A stretch of DNA of 47,444 nt, from contig JBGCFY010000123.1 in assembly GCA_045110315.1 (NCBI GenBank), positions 1-47,444 on the forward strand, read 5' to 3'. Position 1 is the first letter of the stretch. The number at the start of each line of letters is the position of its first letter. A program made the position numbers and the translations under genes. The notes below the pieces were generated by a model. That model had not been told where the DNA came from. It ran no database searches and saw only the letters and a list, made by a program, of their open reading frames with translations. Positions 1 through 8,688 of the stretch are shown in pieces. This DNA is from CALFBG01 sp045110315. GTDB lineage: Bacteria > Bacteroidota > Bacteroidia > Chitinophagales > Saprospiraceae.

Positions 1-83
1 TGCAGCGGCACCACCAAGAGCGCCACGACCAATAAAAAATAGGGCAGTAGCTGCTCAGCGTAAGAGCGATTATTTGCGTTCAA
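1..83 (-). CDS. N-terminal fragment of a probable membrane protein (cut by window edge)
   Basis: Reading leftwards from a TTG at 83-81, an open frame runs off the window edge without a stop. Its 27 codons start MNANNRSYAEQLLPYF and continue into a strongly hydrophobic stretch rich in Leu and Val, as at the start of an integral membrane protein. The proposed start overlaps the stop of the upstream glycosyltransferase gene by 14 bases, which suggests translational coupling and possibly a second glycosyltransferase-like gene in the same operon. There is no ATG and too little sequence to assign a family. The start codon and even the gene are inferred. Confidence 0.35.
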   Translation of the reverse strand, partial: MNANNRSYAEQLLPYFLLVVALLVVPL

Positions 84-1749
84 AAATCGCAATGTATTCT
101 TGGCTTTGAGGTTGGTAAGTTAAAGCCGCAGCGTCCCAAACGTAGTTGGTCGGTCGATCTCTAAAAATATCGGCATAACCAATTACTTTATAATATTGCG
201 AAATATAGTTTCGCGACCAATTGTAAATCATTTGATCGGAATTAGGGCGCATAACCCACGAAAATCGATGATTGACCATTGCCATATAACGAGGTTGGGC
301 TTGCTCGATATCGGCTTTCAATTCTTGTTGCCACTGAGAAGCTTTCGGATGCTCGGTCATTAAAAAGACTAAGAAAGTATGTCTGGAAGGACATTTTAAA
401 CCTGCATAAAAGTTAATCTGAGGCTCAGATCCTAAAACGACAAGTTCATCTCCTGGCTTCGAACTATTTTTTAGATAATCTCCAATGACTTTTGATTCTG
501 CAAATGGATTGGTACCATATACTTCCCGCAAAATTTGGGTAGGGTTGGTATCAAAATAATAGCTTTTATTTTCAATCATATTTTGAATCGGCAAAAAGAT
601 AAAAAGACCCAATACACCCCAGTGTGCTTGCTTGAAGCCAAAACTACTTTTGAGTAAATCGCTTACCGCGTAAACGGAAACACCAATCAAAATAGCTGCC
701 GCCGGAAAAACTTTAATAAAGTAATGACCATAAAATCGTAATCCTGGGGTAATAGCCAAAAAAGAAAAGAAGGCCAAACTCCAAAGCATTACTTTTTTGT
801 AAGTACTAATTTTGGTGAAACTACCAAGCAGTAAACCAATCACGGCAAGTCCCCAAAAGGCTTTATAATTGCCAGAAATTTGCCCAATCTTAGTTTTCAA
901 AAATCCAATACCTACGTCGAATGGAATGCTAGAAACATATTCTTTAGGGTATTCATAAATCCAAAATAGGAATTCATCAAAAGCACCTAACGCGACCATC
1001 AAACCAAGCATGACGACGACGGGAAGCAAGACTCCCGCTGCAAATAAACCTGCTTTTTTGAATACCTTTTCCCACGAAATGGGTTTGGCTTCTAGGATAT
1101 AATAACTCAGTAACGTAATTCCCAAAAAGGCAATGAAAAAGATTCCGTTTTGCTTAATCAGGAAACTCCAACTCACCACGGCTCCACTAAGTATAAATTG
1201 CCAATTTTTTTCCTCTTTGAAGGCGCGCAGTAAATAGTAAAAGGCAATCGCAAAACACAAGGTCAAAAGATGTTCCGCTTGTACGGTAAAACCAGAGGCG
1301 GCTTTTGTTAAGGATAAAAAAGCATAACTCGCTCCAATCACTACGCCAGTCTGCGTATCAAACAATTCTTTACCCACCAAAAATAAAAACCAGACGGTAA
1401 TTAGGTTGAGTAACAAAAAAGTAAGGTGAACAGCTTCTAAGGATTTTCCAAAAATACCAAGTAAAAGCGCATAAGAATAAAATAAACCCGGCGGTTTTTG
1501 TTCGTAAAAATCAAGGTAGGGTGTTTCTCCCGCCAGTAGCAATTCTCCCGCGTAACAGTAATCTCCTTCGTCCCGCTCAAAAGGAATGCTAATAAAATTG
1601 AGTCGAATTAGTATAACTGCCAATGCTACCAATACTAGCAGCCCACCATAAATATAATTTGGGTTAATCAAAGGAGCTTTAGCGACCGCCTTGGACTTAG
1701 GGCGAGGTGTAAACTCAGGTTTTTTGGAGCTTGATTTTTTCTTAGCCAT
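70..1749 (-). CDS. Glycosyltransferase family 39-like (PMT/ArnT-type) membrane protein
   Basis: This 559-residue integral membrane protein would transfer a sugar from a polyprenyl-phosphate donor to an acceptor on the outer face of the inner membrane. A Lys/Ser-rich cytoplasmic N-terminus (about residues 1-27) precedes a first transmembrane helix. Next comes the family's periplasmic first loop with the acidic motif FERDEGDYCYAGELLLAG and a downstream EQKPPG. About ten further hydrophobic segments follow, then a soluble C-terminal domain from about residue 420. The DE pair in the first loop matches the catalytic acidic site of the GT39/ArnT superfamily. The substrate cannot be told from sequence. 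It may be co-transcribed with the truncated gene that follows. Confidence 0.8.
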   Translation of the reverse strand: MAKKKSSSKKPEFTPRPKSKAVAKAPLINPNYIYGGLLVLVALAVILIRLNFISIPFERDEGDYCYAGELLLAGETPYLDFYEQKPPGLFYSYALLLGIFGKSLEAVHLTFLLLNLITVWFLFLVGKELFDTQTGVVIGASYAFLSLTKAASGFTVQAEHLLTLCFAIAFYYLLRAFKEEKNWQFILSGAVVSWSFLIKQNGIFFIAFLGITLLSYYILEAKPISWEKVFKKAGLFAAGVLLPVVVMLGLMVALGAFDEFLFWIYEYPKEYVSSIPFDVGIGFLKTKIGQISGNYKAFWGLAVIGLLLGSFTKISTYKKVMLWSLAFFSFLAITPGLRFYGHYFIKVFPAAAILIGVSVYAVSDLLKSSFGFKQAHWGVLGLFIFLPIQNMIENKSYYFDTNPTQILREVYGTNPFAESKVIGDYLKNSSKPGDELVVLGSEPQINFYAGLKCPSRHTFLVFLMTEHPKASQWQQELKADIEQAQPRYMAMVNHRFSWVMRPNSDQMIYNWSRNYISQYYKVIGYADIFRDRPTNYVWDAAALTYQPQSQEYIAIFERK

Positions 1750-1901
1750 TGGGAGGTTTTCGTTAAATGCTGCGAATTTCTTCTCACAAATATAAATAAT
1801 TACTAATATTTATAAGGGATATCACTGTTTTTGTTGCAAAAAGCAAGACTTAGCTTATGGCTTGACTTAGGTTTATAAAAAGGGAAGGGAGCTATAAAGC
1901 A

Positions 1902-1937
1902 AAAAAGGATTTGATCTTAGTAGACCAAATCCTTTTT
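1902..1937 (-). terminator. Rho-independent terminator of the fasciclin gene
   Basis: A perfect 12-bp inverted repeat (1902-1913 and 1926-1937, arm AAAAAGGATTTG) encloses a 12-base loop and lies 65 bases past the stop of the minus-strand fasciclin gene. On the minus strand the stem ends in a T-rich tract. It separates that transcript from the glycosyltransferase gene further left. Confidence 0.75.
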
Positions 1938-2001
1938 CTATGTCGAATAAAATGTTCTTCTTATCGAAGAACGATTCTATTAATTTTCTAAGTCCAATGG
2001 A

Positions 2002-3033
2002 CTACTCTTCTAATACACTGTCAATAATGTGAATTACACCATTTTGAGATTGAATGTCAGTCTCAGTGATGTTAGCAGAGTTATTTCCAAATACGTTAAC
2101 AGAGTAGCTTGCACCGTCAATAACTAAAGTAATATTGTTACCCGTTAAAGTTGCTGCTTCTAAACCGTTAGTAATATCTGCTTGTCTTACGTTTGCACCA
2201 GGAATTACGTGGTACTTAATTCTATTTGCTAAAGTAGCAACGTCAACGTCAGCTAAAGTAGTATTGTTTGCTGTCAACCAATTTGCAAAAGCAGTATTGT
2301 CTGGAGCAAATACCGTATAAACACCGTTTGCTGGATTAGGATCAGAAAGTAATGCTACTAAGTTTGGCTGCGCAGGATCTGCACTTACTTTTGCTAAAGC
2401 ACCTAGTAAAGAAGCAAACCTTGGATCAGAACTTGCGAAAGTTGCCAAAGTTGGAGGAGCAATTACACCATTGATTTTGTGTAAAAATCCGTTACTAGCT
2501 TCGATGTCTGCCTCTACTACTACTGCACCACCCGTTGCTGGATCTCCACCATTGATTTGTACATCACCGTTGTCGATGTTAACGTACATACTTGCTGTAA
2601 TACCATCATTAGATGGGTCTGCATCTACTTGGTAGAAACCGATTGGGCTTCTAGAAGTATAGTACTGTGTCGCTAAAGAGCTAGAAGCGATCTTACCTGC
2701 AAAAGCATGATTTGTTAAAATTAATTGTACAGTAGGGGTATCTAATTGTTCTAAAGTAACTCCTTGAGCATCAAGAAATGTTTGGAAAACGTTATCCGTT
2801 GGCGCAAAAATAGTAAAAGAAGCTGCATCGCTTGATAAAGTAGGAATCAAACCTGCTTTGTTTGTTGCAGCAATCAATAAGTCGAAGTTGCCATCATCAG
2901 TAGCTAACTCAACAATGTTCTTTAATACTACTGGATCTGGATCAGTAACGGTATCGTCATCTGTTCCACAAGAAGCAGCAGTAACGAGAATAAGTAATAA
3001 GGATAAAAGTTTCAATAATGATAAATTCTTCAT
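2002..3033 (-). CDS. Two-domain fasciclin (FAS1) surface lipoprotein
   Basis: This 343-residue protein begins with a lipoprotein signal (a hydrophobic stretch, then the lipobox TAASC with Cys22), followed by an acidic spacer. Two FAS1 domains follow, at about residues 36-195 and 197-343. Each has the typical FAPTD/FAPDN turn (TIFAPTDNVF and TVFAPDNTAF) and ends in the conserved NG-hydrophobic-H-hydrophobic-I strand (NGFLHKINGV and NGVIHIIDSV). FAS1 domains mediate adhesion at cell surfaces, so this is probably an exposed, lipid-anchored adhesion protein. It is monocistronic: a terminator follows it and about 1 kb of non-coding DNA lies upstream. Confidence 0.9.
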   Translation of the reverse strand: MKNLSLLKLLSLLLILVTAASCGTDDDTVTDPDPVVLKNIVELATDDGNFDLLIAATNKAGLIPTLSSDAASFTIFAPTDNVFQTFLDAQGVTLEQLDTPTVQLILTNHAFAGKIASSSLATQYYTSRSPIGFYQVDADPSNDGITASMYVNIDNGDVQINGGDPATGGAVVVEADIEASNGFLHKINGVIAPPTLATFASSDPRFASLLGALAKVSADPAQPNLVALLSDPNPANGVYTVFAPDNTAFANWLTANNTTLADVDVATLANRIKYHVIPGANVRQADITNGLEAATLTGNNITLVIDGASYSVNVFGNNSANITETDIQSQNGVIHIIDSVLEE

Positions 3034-3466
3034 CTTTCTAATTTTAATGTTTTGTATTCACAAATTAATAACTCCATAACGTTTCGAAACTTGCTTTTGT
3101 TGATGTTTCGATTGGAAAATCCCACAAAAGTAAGATAATATTTAATATATCAACGAGTTTATAACGCATACTAACCGTTAAAGTTTAACTGTCAAAGTCT
3201 GAATTCTGATACTATTTTTGATAACTGTAGCGTTTACTTCCAGCAAGAAATACCCGAATTCACCATTAAGTATTGAGGAGTGATGGAAAAGAAGAATTAA
3301 ATTTAGTAAGGAAGGTTTTATTAAGAATTAAATTTAAAAGCTTTGAGTCCTATTTTACTACCGTATTTGAAACAGGAATTATTTTAAATAATTTTTTAAA
3401 AAAATAGGTGCTAAGATAAAATCAGCCACATTTGTTGCAAGGTATTTAAACAATTTCTTTATTAAT

Positions 3467-3546
3467 TAGTGGTTGACAGCATGTAAGAGAGCGTAATAAT
3501 TACCAGGGTTAACCAATAAAATTATTAAACCACTGTCAAACCACTA
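3467..3546. repeat. 80-bp imperfect palindrome with nested arms
   Basis: The outer arms are TAGTGGTTGACAG at 3467-3479 and CTGTCAAACCACTA at 3533-3546, complementary except for one extra base. A nested pair, TAATAATT at 3494-3501 and AATTATTA at 3520-3527, lies inside, and the 8-base palindrome GGTTAACC sits at 3507-3514 near the centre. It could be a small mobile-element footprint, a structured RNA or a protein-binding palindrome. No T tract follows, so it is not a classical terminator. Confidence 0.6.
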
Positions 3547-3758
3547 AAGAATAAAAAATGAACTGCTCTAAATTTCTTCGCTTGAATAAGCCTAACTTTT
3601 GATCTTTTCGACGACATTTTGCAAGCATTAATTTAGGTACAACTAGGTACCAAAGGTCAAAATCAAAAAGTAGCGCGAAGTCACTTGAATAAAATTTGAG
3701 TCAGTTCAAGTAATGGGTGATTTAGGAAATTGTGTGCCTTTCCTATTACCTTTCATAG

Positions 3759-3806
3759 CTTTAACGAGTGCCAAGGTTTAGCTAGCTTTTAAGGCACTTG
3801 TTAAAG
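3759..3806. repeat. 14-bp stem-loop in the non-coding region
   Basis: CTTTAACGAGTGCC at 3759-3772 pairs with GGCACTTGTTAAAG at 3793-3806, giving 13 Watson-Crick pairs plus one G-T wobble around a 20-base loop. No T tract follows on either strand. The role is unknown: a structured transcript or a binding site are both possible. Confidence 0.55.
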
Positions 3807-4093
3807 TAGAATCAGAGAGATAGTGCCCAAACAAATTAAATCACTTATTAATTTGCGCTCTTACTTATTGCGCTTTGTTATTACGAAACTAAATAGAAAT
3901 TCTAAGAAAATCTAGCGCGAAATTGTGCGAGTCGAGGCTTTTTTACGATATTAAGTAAGTTTAACGTGTAGGTGCTTCTCTGTACCGAAAGTGTTAATTT
4001 TATTTGAATTTAATAAATTGATTATCAGTTTTTAATATATTAGTTAAATTTTTAACTTGATTGGTATTAAAAACTTTAACGTCTCCTAAATTG

Positions 4094-5158
4094 ATGGAAA
4101 AACCAGAAAAATCGATTGCGACTGCCGCCAAACGTGCTGCCTTTCTCGCCAAGAAGGCAAAGCGCAAACAACGCTACAGTTTAGACGACTACGTAAGCGG
4201 GATTTTGGCGGGTAATAAAATTATGTTGAGTCAAGCCATTACGTTAATAGAAAGTACGCGCGCAGATCATCAGGCTACTGCGCAGGAAATTGTCGAGGCT
4301 TGCTTACCACACAGCAAAAATTCCATCCGGATTGGAATCACAGGGGCGCCGGGTGTCGGTAAAAGTACTTTTATTGAAAATCTTGGCGGTTTCATTACTG
4401 AAAAAGAACATCGCTTGGCAGTACTCGCAATTGATCCTTCTAGCCAATTGAGTAAAGGCAGTATTCTTGGAGACAAAACCAGAATGCACCAACTATCTAA
4501 TCATCCGCGTGCTTTTATTCGTCCTTCCGCTGCCGGTGATTCACTGGGAGGGGTTGCTCGGAAAACGCGAGAAACCATCGTATTGTGCGAAGCGGCAGGA
4601 TTCGATACCATCCTCGTCGAAACGGTAGGCGTCGGTCAGTCTGAAATCGCCGTTCATTCTATGGTTGACTTTTTTCTACTCCTTTTATTACCCGGTGCCG
4701 GAGATGAGTTGCAAGGCATTAAACGCGGAATCGTAGAAATGGCTGACCTAATCGCAGTTAATAAATCAGATGGAGATCGCTTACTATTAGCGAAACAAAC
4801 CAAACAGGCTTATCGGAATGCCATTCACTTATTTCCTGCCAAAGAAAGCGATTGGATCGTGAAAGTTAAAAATTGCTCAGCCAATACGGGAACAGGAATC
4901 CAAGAAATCTGGGAAACCATCAAAGCATATCAAAGCTTTACCCAAAAAAATCAATTTTTTGACAAGAATCGACAAGCACAAGCTAAATATTGGCTCGATG
5001 AAACCATTACGACCGCTTTAAAACAAGCTTTCTTTCACCATCCCGCCGTCAAAAAAGAATTAGCCGCCATCGAAAAAGCAGTATTAAGTGCAGAACGTTC
5101 TCCTTTTAAAGCTGCGGAGAGTTTATTGAAGCTTTATCAAAATGAGACTAAGGACTAA
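4094..5158 (+). CDS. meaB: MeaB/ArgK-type G3E GTPase (methylmalonyl-CoA mutase chaperone)
   Basis: This 354-residue GTPase of the G3E class loads and protects adenosylcobalamin-dependent acyl-CoA mutases. The P-loop GAPGVGKST lies at about residues 84-92. It is followed by the family signatures LAIDPSSQ, SKGSILGDKTRM and RPSAAGDSLGGVARKTRE, the switch II region LVETVGVGQSE, and the base-specificity motif NKSD. I chose the ATG at 4094; an in-frame TTG at 4061 would add 11 residues of no family likeness. No mutase gene is adjacent, so its client lies outside the window. Its stop is only 22 bases from the stop of the convergent gene, with no visible terminator between them. Confidence 0.93.
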   Translation: MEKPEKSIATAAKRAAFLAKKAKRKQRYSLDDYVSGILAGNKIMLSQAITLIESTRADHQATAQEIVEACLPHSKNSIRIGITGAPGVGKSTFIENLGGFITEKEHRLAVLAIDPSSQLSKGSILGDKTRMHQLSNHPRAFIRPSAAGDSLGGVARKTRETIVLCEAAGFDTILVETVGVGQSEIAVHSMVDFFLLLLLPGAGDELQGIKRGIVEMADLIAVNKSDGDRLLLAKQTKQAYRNAIHLFPAKESDWIVKVKNCSANTGTGIQEIWETIKAYQSFTQKNQFFDKNRQAQAKYWLDETITTALKQAFFHHPAVKKELAAIEKAVLSAERSPFKAAESLLKLYQNETKD

Positions 5159-5180
5159 GACAAAATTGAAATTTCCCTGC

Positions 5181-7235
5181 TCAACGGGCTGGAAAAATAC
5201 TGGTCCGAGGATGAAAAGCGTACCACGCAAACCAATATAGTTGAGTGTAAACTAAAGGTAAACCATTGCGATCTTCTACTTTTACAACCTGCTTTTGTTC
5301 ATCTAAGTAAATTCGAATTTCTTGATCATTCCATTGATCGACAATTGGAGATTTTCGCTTTGCTAAGGTCTTTAATGGATAGGCACGGTATTGACCTGCC
5401 AAAGCAATACCGATTACTTTCGTCTTGCGCTTTAGTTTTCTACTTTCTTTTTCCACAGGAAATAAGAGGCGACTGGAACCCTTATATTTAGCGTAAGGAT
5501 TCGTTTGGTAATCTTTGGTAAACCCTGTTTCGGTAGAAAGTACTTGTCCTTGAGGATATTTCTCCTTCCAGCTTCTCCAAGTCAATCGTTTACTCGCTAA
5601 TGGCTTTAGTCGCTGACCACTAGCTACTCCCGCAACGGCTTGCTCCATCAGCTGCGACCACAAACTTTCCGTTTCTCGGTCGTATAGCAAAACGTCACTA
5701 TTATAGAGTAAACCCGAAACACCAAAACTTCGAGTCTTTCCTTCAACCGCTCGCGAAAAAATTATTCCACTGTTGCACAAAGGACAGTAACTCACCAAAA
5801 TCGCTTGGTCTTTGATTTGGTCGTTCACCAACTCGTGAAAATTGAGGATTTTAATTGGATATGCTTTCGCAATACCGCCGATTTCAATACTCAATACCTC
5901 ATCGTCGTCTTCCAAAAAATCTGTTGCTGCAATCGTTACAAACTTAGGATGATCAATCGCGGGAATGCCATCTTTTGGTGGACCACCTGCTAGAATCTGT
6001 GATTTTGGAATTCGTAATTGACTCAAGGAGAAGCCATTTTTTTGACTTTCTTTTTGCAAGATAGTGCTAGTTTGAACATTAATAATTTCTCCATCGGGCA
6101 AACGGTAAGTCATCGGCAGCATTTCTGCGACACCTTCTAAAGACCAGTAGCCGTACGATTTGATCTTATCGGCATGGATCGGTATAGCATTTTTGTCTAG
6201 TTTAATGAGGTGAAACAAGGAAAAAAGATAAGACTGTTGAAAGGACATTTTTTGCTTAGCATTGTTTCTACTTTGTAGCATCATCTCTCGCTCGGCGGGT
6301 CTTCCTATATTAGCATTCGCCGCGTTGAACTCAGTTCCTTTTTGCGTAAGCTGATCAAACTCTAAAGAATATACTATTTTTAAAAAATTAGGAATGGCTA
6401 ACCATCTTTGGGAACCATCGGGCGATGCTTTCACTAGCGTTTTAATGTTTACTGGAGGAGAAGACTCAAAGGTTTTATTCGGTGTTAACTTCGCTTTGTA
6501 GATTTTGAAACCTTCTTGTTTGGTCGTCTCCTCAATCACACTGCGATAAAAATGCTGCAAAGAACCTCGATAACTACGCGCTCGATTTTTGTACCAAGTA
6601 GCACGCTGAGCAGCAGACTTAGGAAGGAGTTCCTCAAAAAGCGGCTTCCCTGCATAACTAACGTCTTCTCCTTTTAATTTAAATTTTTCTAAATAAAAAA
6701 AAATGCGATAACCCAACGCAAAATTTTCTATTTCCAATAAATGTTTAGCTTTTACCGTAAGAATATTTTTTTCTTCCGTGAATCGAAGTACCTCTGTATT
6801 CCGAATATGACATAATTTTGCATTGGGCGTATTACCCAAAAGTGCTTTTGTAAATCGTTTGATGTATTTTTTTCTTTTCTTAGATGGTTTTGCCTTGACT
6901 GCGACCTCAGACAAACCCACAATATCAGCTTCCAACTTAATATTCCAGTCGTAAGCTGCTCCTTGTAAAAAAGAAAGTGGCTTTGAAAAAGGCTTATAAC
7001 TTAGGTGGGAAATGACAATATTTACACTACCCGTTGGGACATTGGATAGGGTGAAATTTCCTGCAGCATCAGAAATGGTTCCGATTTGCGTATTGGCAAT
7101 AAAGATGTAAGCCGTCTCAATGGGTACACCAGTATCTTGATCTTTAATATTGCCATTGATTGTTACTTGAGCTAAGTTCCAACTAGGGAAACTCAAGAAA
7201 AGGAGTAGGATACTATTTTTTAAAAGAAAATGCAT
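5181..7235 (-). CDS. Carboxypeptidase-regulatory-like domain protein fused to DUF3179
   Basis: This is a 684-residue exported protein with a signal peptide ending near residue 22 (NLAQ). Residues 24-105 form a carboxypeptidase D regulatory-like beta-sandwich, as found at the N-terminus of many Bacteroidota outer-membrane proteins. A basic linker and an uncharacterised middle region (about 115-400) follow. From about residue 408 to the end it is a full DUF3179 domain: GGPPKDGIPAID, the Cys pair in SYCPLCNSG (Cys484 and Cys487), FGVSGLLYNSD and DRETESLWSQ. DUF3179 proteins are usually free-standing proteins of about 300-400 residues with no settled function, so the fusion is unusual. No frameshift or stop marks the junction. 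Function is unknown. Confidence 0.85.
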   Translation of the reverse strand: MHFLLKNSILLLFLSFPSWNLAQVTINGNIKDQDTGVPIETAYIFIANTQIGTISDAAGNFTLSNVPTGSVNIVISHLSYKPFSKPLSFLQGAAYDWNIKLEADIVGLSEVAVKAKPSKKRKKYIKRFTKALLGNTPNAKLCHIRNTEVLRFTEEKNILTVKAKHLLEIENFALGYRIFFYLEKFKLKGEDVSYAGKPLFEELLPKSAAQRATWYKNRARSYRGSLQHFYRSVIEETTKQEGFKIYKAKLTPNKTFESSPPVNIKTLVKASPDGSQRWLAIPNFLKIVYSLEFDQLTQKGTEFNAANANIGRPAEREMMLQSRNNAKQKMSFQQSYLFSLFHLIKLDKNAIPIHADKIKSYGYWSLEGVAEMLPMTYRLPDGEIINVQTSTILQKESQKNGFSLSQLRIPKSQILAGGPPKDGIPAIDHPKFVTIAATDFLEDDDEVLSIEIGGIAKAYPIKILNFHELVNDQIKDQAILVSYCPLCNSGIIFSRAVEGKTRSFGVSGLLYNSDVLLYDRETESLWSQLMEQAVAGVASGQRLKPLASKRLTWRSWKEKYPQGQVLSTETGFTKDYQTNPYAKYKGSSRLLFPVEKESRKLKRKTKVIGIALAGQYRAYPLKTLAKRKSPIVDQWNDQEIRIYLDEQKQVVKVEDRNGLPLVYTQLYWFAWYAFHPRTSIFPAR

Positions 7236-7449
7236 AGCGAAGAATTTAATACACGGTAGACCTAAGCTAACTAAAAAATGAAACTATTACTAGCGCTAAG
7301 CAGACAAAAAAGGGGAGGAAGGCAGCATTTTGGTTAAAATTGTTTTAGCTAATTTCTCCATTGAGCTGGATCGTAAATTGATCCTCTTTTGGTTGGTTCC
7401 TTCAGCAGAATTTTGTTTTTTTACAATCATTAATCAAAAGAACCAAATT

Positions 7450-8595
7450 ATGGATAAAAAATACACTATTGCCATCGTAGGCGCTGGCGGTATCGGTAAA
7501 GCAGTCGGTTTATTAATCGCAGATTCAGATGCTTTACGGACTGATATTTACATCGGTGACGTCAATTTTGAAGCGGCAAAAAAAGCGGCAACTTGGATTC
7601 AAGAAGGTATTGCCATCGACACTGACATTATTCCTTTCGCGATGCCTTACGAAGGAGTAGATGATGAAATGAATCGAGTTTTTGCCAATTGCGACTTAGT
7701 ATTGGACTGTCTGCCTGGGAGTCAAGCGCCAAGAATCGCTCGCCTCGCTAAAGCCCACGAAATGCATTATGCTAACCTGACCGAATACGTTAAAGAAACG
7801 GACGAAATTACAGCATTAGCCAAAGATGCTTCCACTGGTTTTGTTTTGCAAACGGGTTTAGCACCAGGTTTTATCAATGTGTTGGCAAATTATTTATTCC
7901 AGCATTTTTGCCAAGAATTTGGCGTTACCACAGTCGATAAAATTGAAATGAAAGTAGGGGCTTTGACCCAACATGCTTGCGCACCTCACTTCTATGGTTT
8001 TACTTGGAGCCCCATCGGTGTCGCTACAGAATACATCGAAGATGCAGTCGCGGTCAGAAATGGTGAAAAAGTGCTACTGCCAGCTTTGTCAGAAAGAGAA
8101 ACAATCATTATTGATACGGTTACTTATGAAAACGATCTAACTTCTGGCGGTGCCGCAGATTTGCCAGATGCATTTGCCGGTAAGGTGAAATCCCTAGATT
8201 ATAAAACGATTCGTTATCCCGGTCATTACGAATGGGTAGCAGGTATCGTAAAGCAAATCGAAAACCCAAAAGATAAAATTGCGCAATTACAAGCTACGAT
8301 GTTAGCTACGATTCCGGCACTCGAAGATGATGTAGTAATCATCTATGCTTCGGTACAAGGAAAAGATCAAAATGGTGTGTTACGGGCAAAAGAGAAAACG
8401 TATCGGATCGAACCTAAAGTAATCGGCGGCAAAAAGCTTAGAGCTATTCAGACAACTACCGCCGCTCCGTTGGCGGAAAGTGCTCGCTTATTATTGACGG
8501 GGAAATGGAAGGGCGTTGTCTTTCAGAGTCAAATCGATCCTGAAAGTTTTATGAAGGGACCGTTTGTTTCCAGTATTTATGGAGCGATTAAGTAA
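7450..8595 (+). CDS. Saccharopine dehydrogenase-family oxidoreductase
   Basis: This 381-residue NAD(P)-dependent enzyme has an N-terminal Rossmann fold with the dinucleotide loop VGAGGIGKAVG at about residues 10-20. The saccharopine dehydrogenase/homospermidine synthase-like catalytic part follows, with ADCDLVLD-like strands (NCDLVLDCLPGS) and the LQTGLAPGF motif. In this family such enzymes act in lysine metabolism or on related amino acids (lysine 6-dehydrogenase-like); the exact substrate is not determined here. I placed the start at the ATG at 7450. An in-frame TTG at 7330 would add 40 residues before the Rossmann fold that look untranslated. The next gene follows after 93 bases. Confidence 0.85.
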   Translation: MDKKYTIAIVGAGGIGKAVGLLIADSDALRTDIYIGDVNFEAAKKAATWIQEGIAIDTDIIPFAMPYEGVDDEMNRVFANCDLVLDCLPGSQAPRIARLAKAHEMHYANLTEYVKETDEITALAKDASTGFVLQTGLAPGFINVLANYLFQHFCQEFGVTTVDKIEMKVGALTQHACAPHFYGFTWSPIGVATEYIEDAVAVRNGEKVLLPALSERETIIIDTVTYENDLTSGGAADLPDAFAGKVKSLDYKTIRYPGHYEWVAGIVKQIENPKDKIAQLQATMLATIPALEDDVVIIYASVQGKDQNGVLRAKEKTYRIEPKVIGGKKLRAIQTTTAAPLAESARLLLTGKWKGVVFQSQIDPESFMKGPFVSSIYGAIK

Positions 8596-8688
8596 ATATT
8601 CGTTTACGAAATTAGCTTGTACCAGCTATTGCGTATTCCTTTATGATGGTACTAAGTATTTTGTCATTAGCAGCCGTTACGATTACAA

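Larger units (their letters stand above)
3034..4093. other. 1.06 kb non-coding region with two large inverted repeats
   Basis: No convincing reading frame is present between the divergent fasciclin and meaB genes. The region is AT-rich and full of stops. It holds two sizeable inverted repeats, listed separately at 3467-3546 and 3759-3806. The segment 3831-3856 matches 33779-33804 in another intergenic region at 23 of 26 positions. No tRNA or known RNA family was recognised. Confidence 0.6.

Noticed and set aside
7330..7449. A 40-residue N-terminal extension of the saccharopine dehydrogenase-like protein from a TTG.
   Set aside because: The Rossmann fold begins just after the ATG at 7450, as in the family, and the extension shows no targeting feature or homology.
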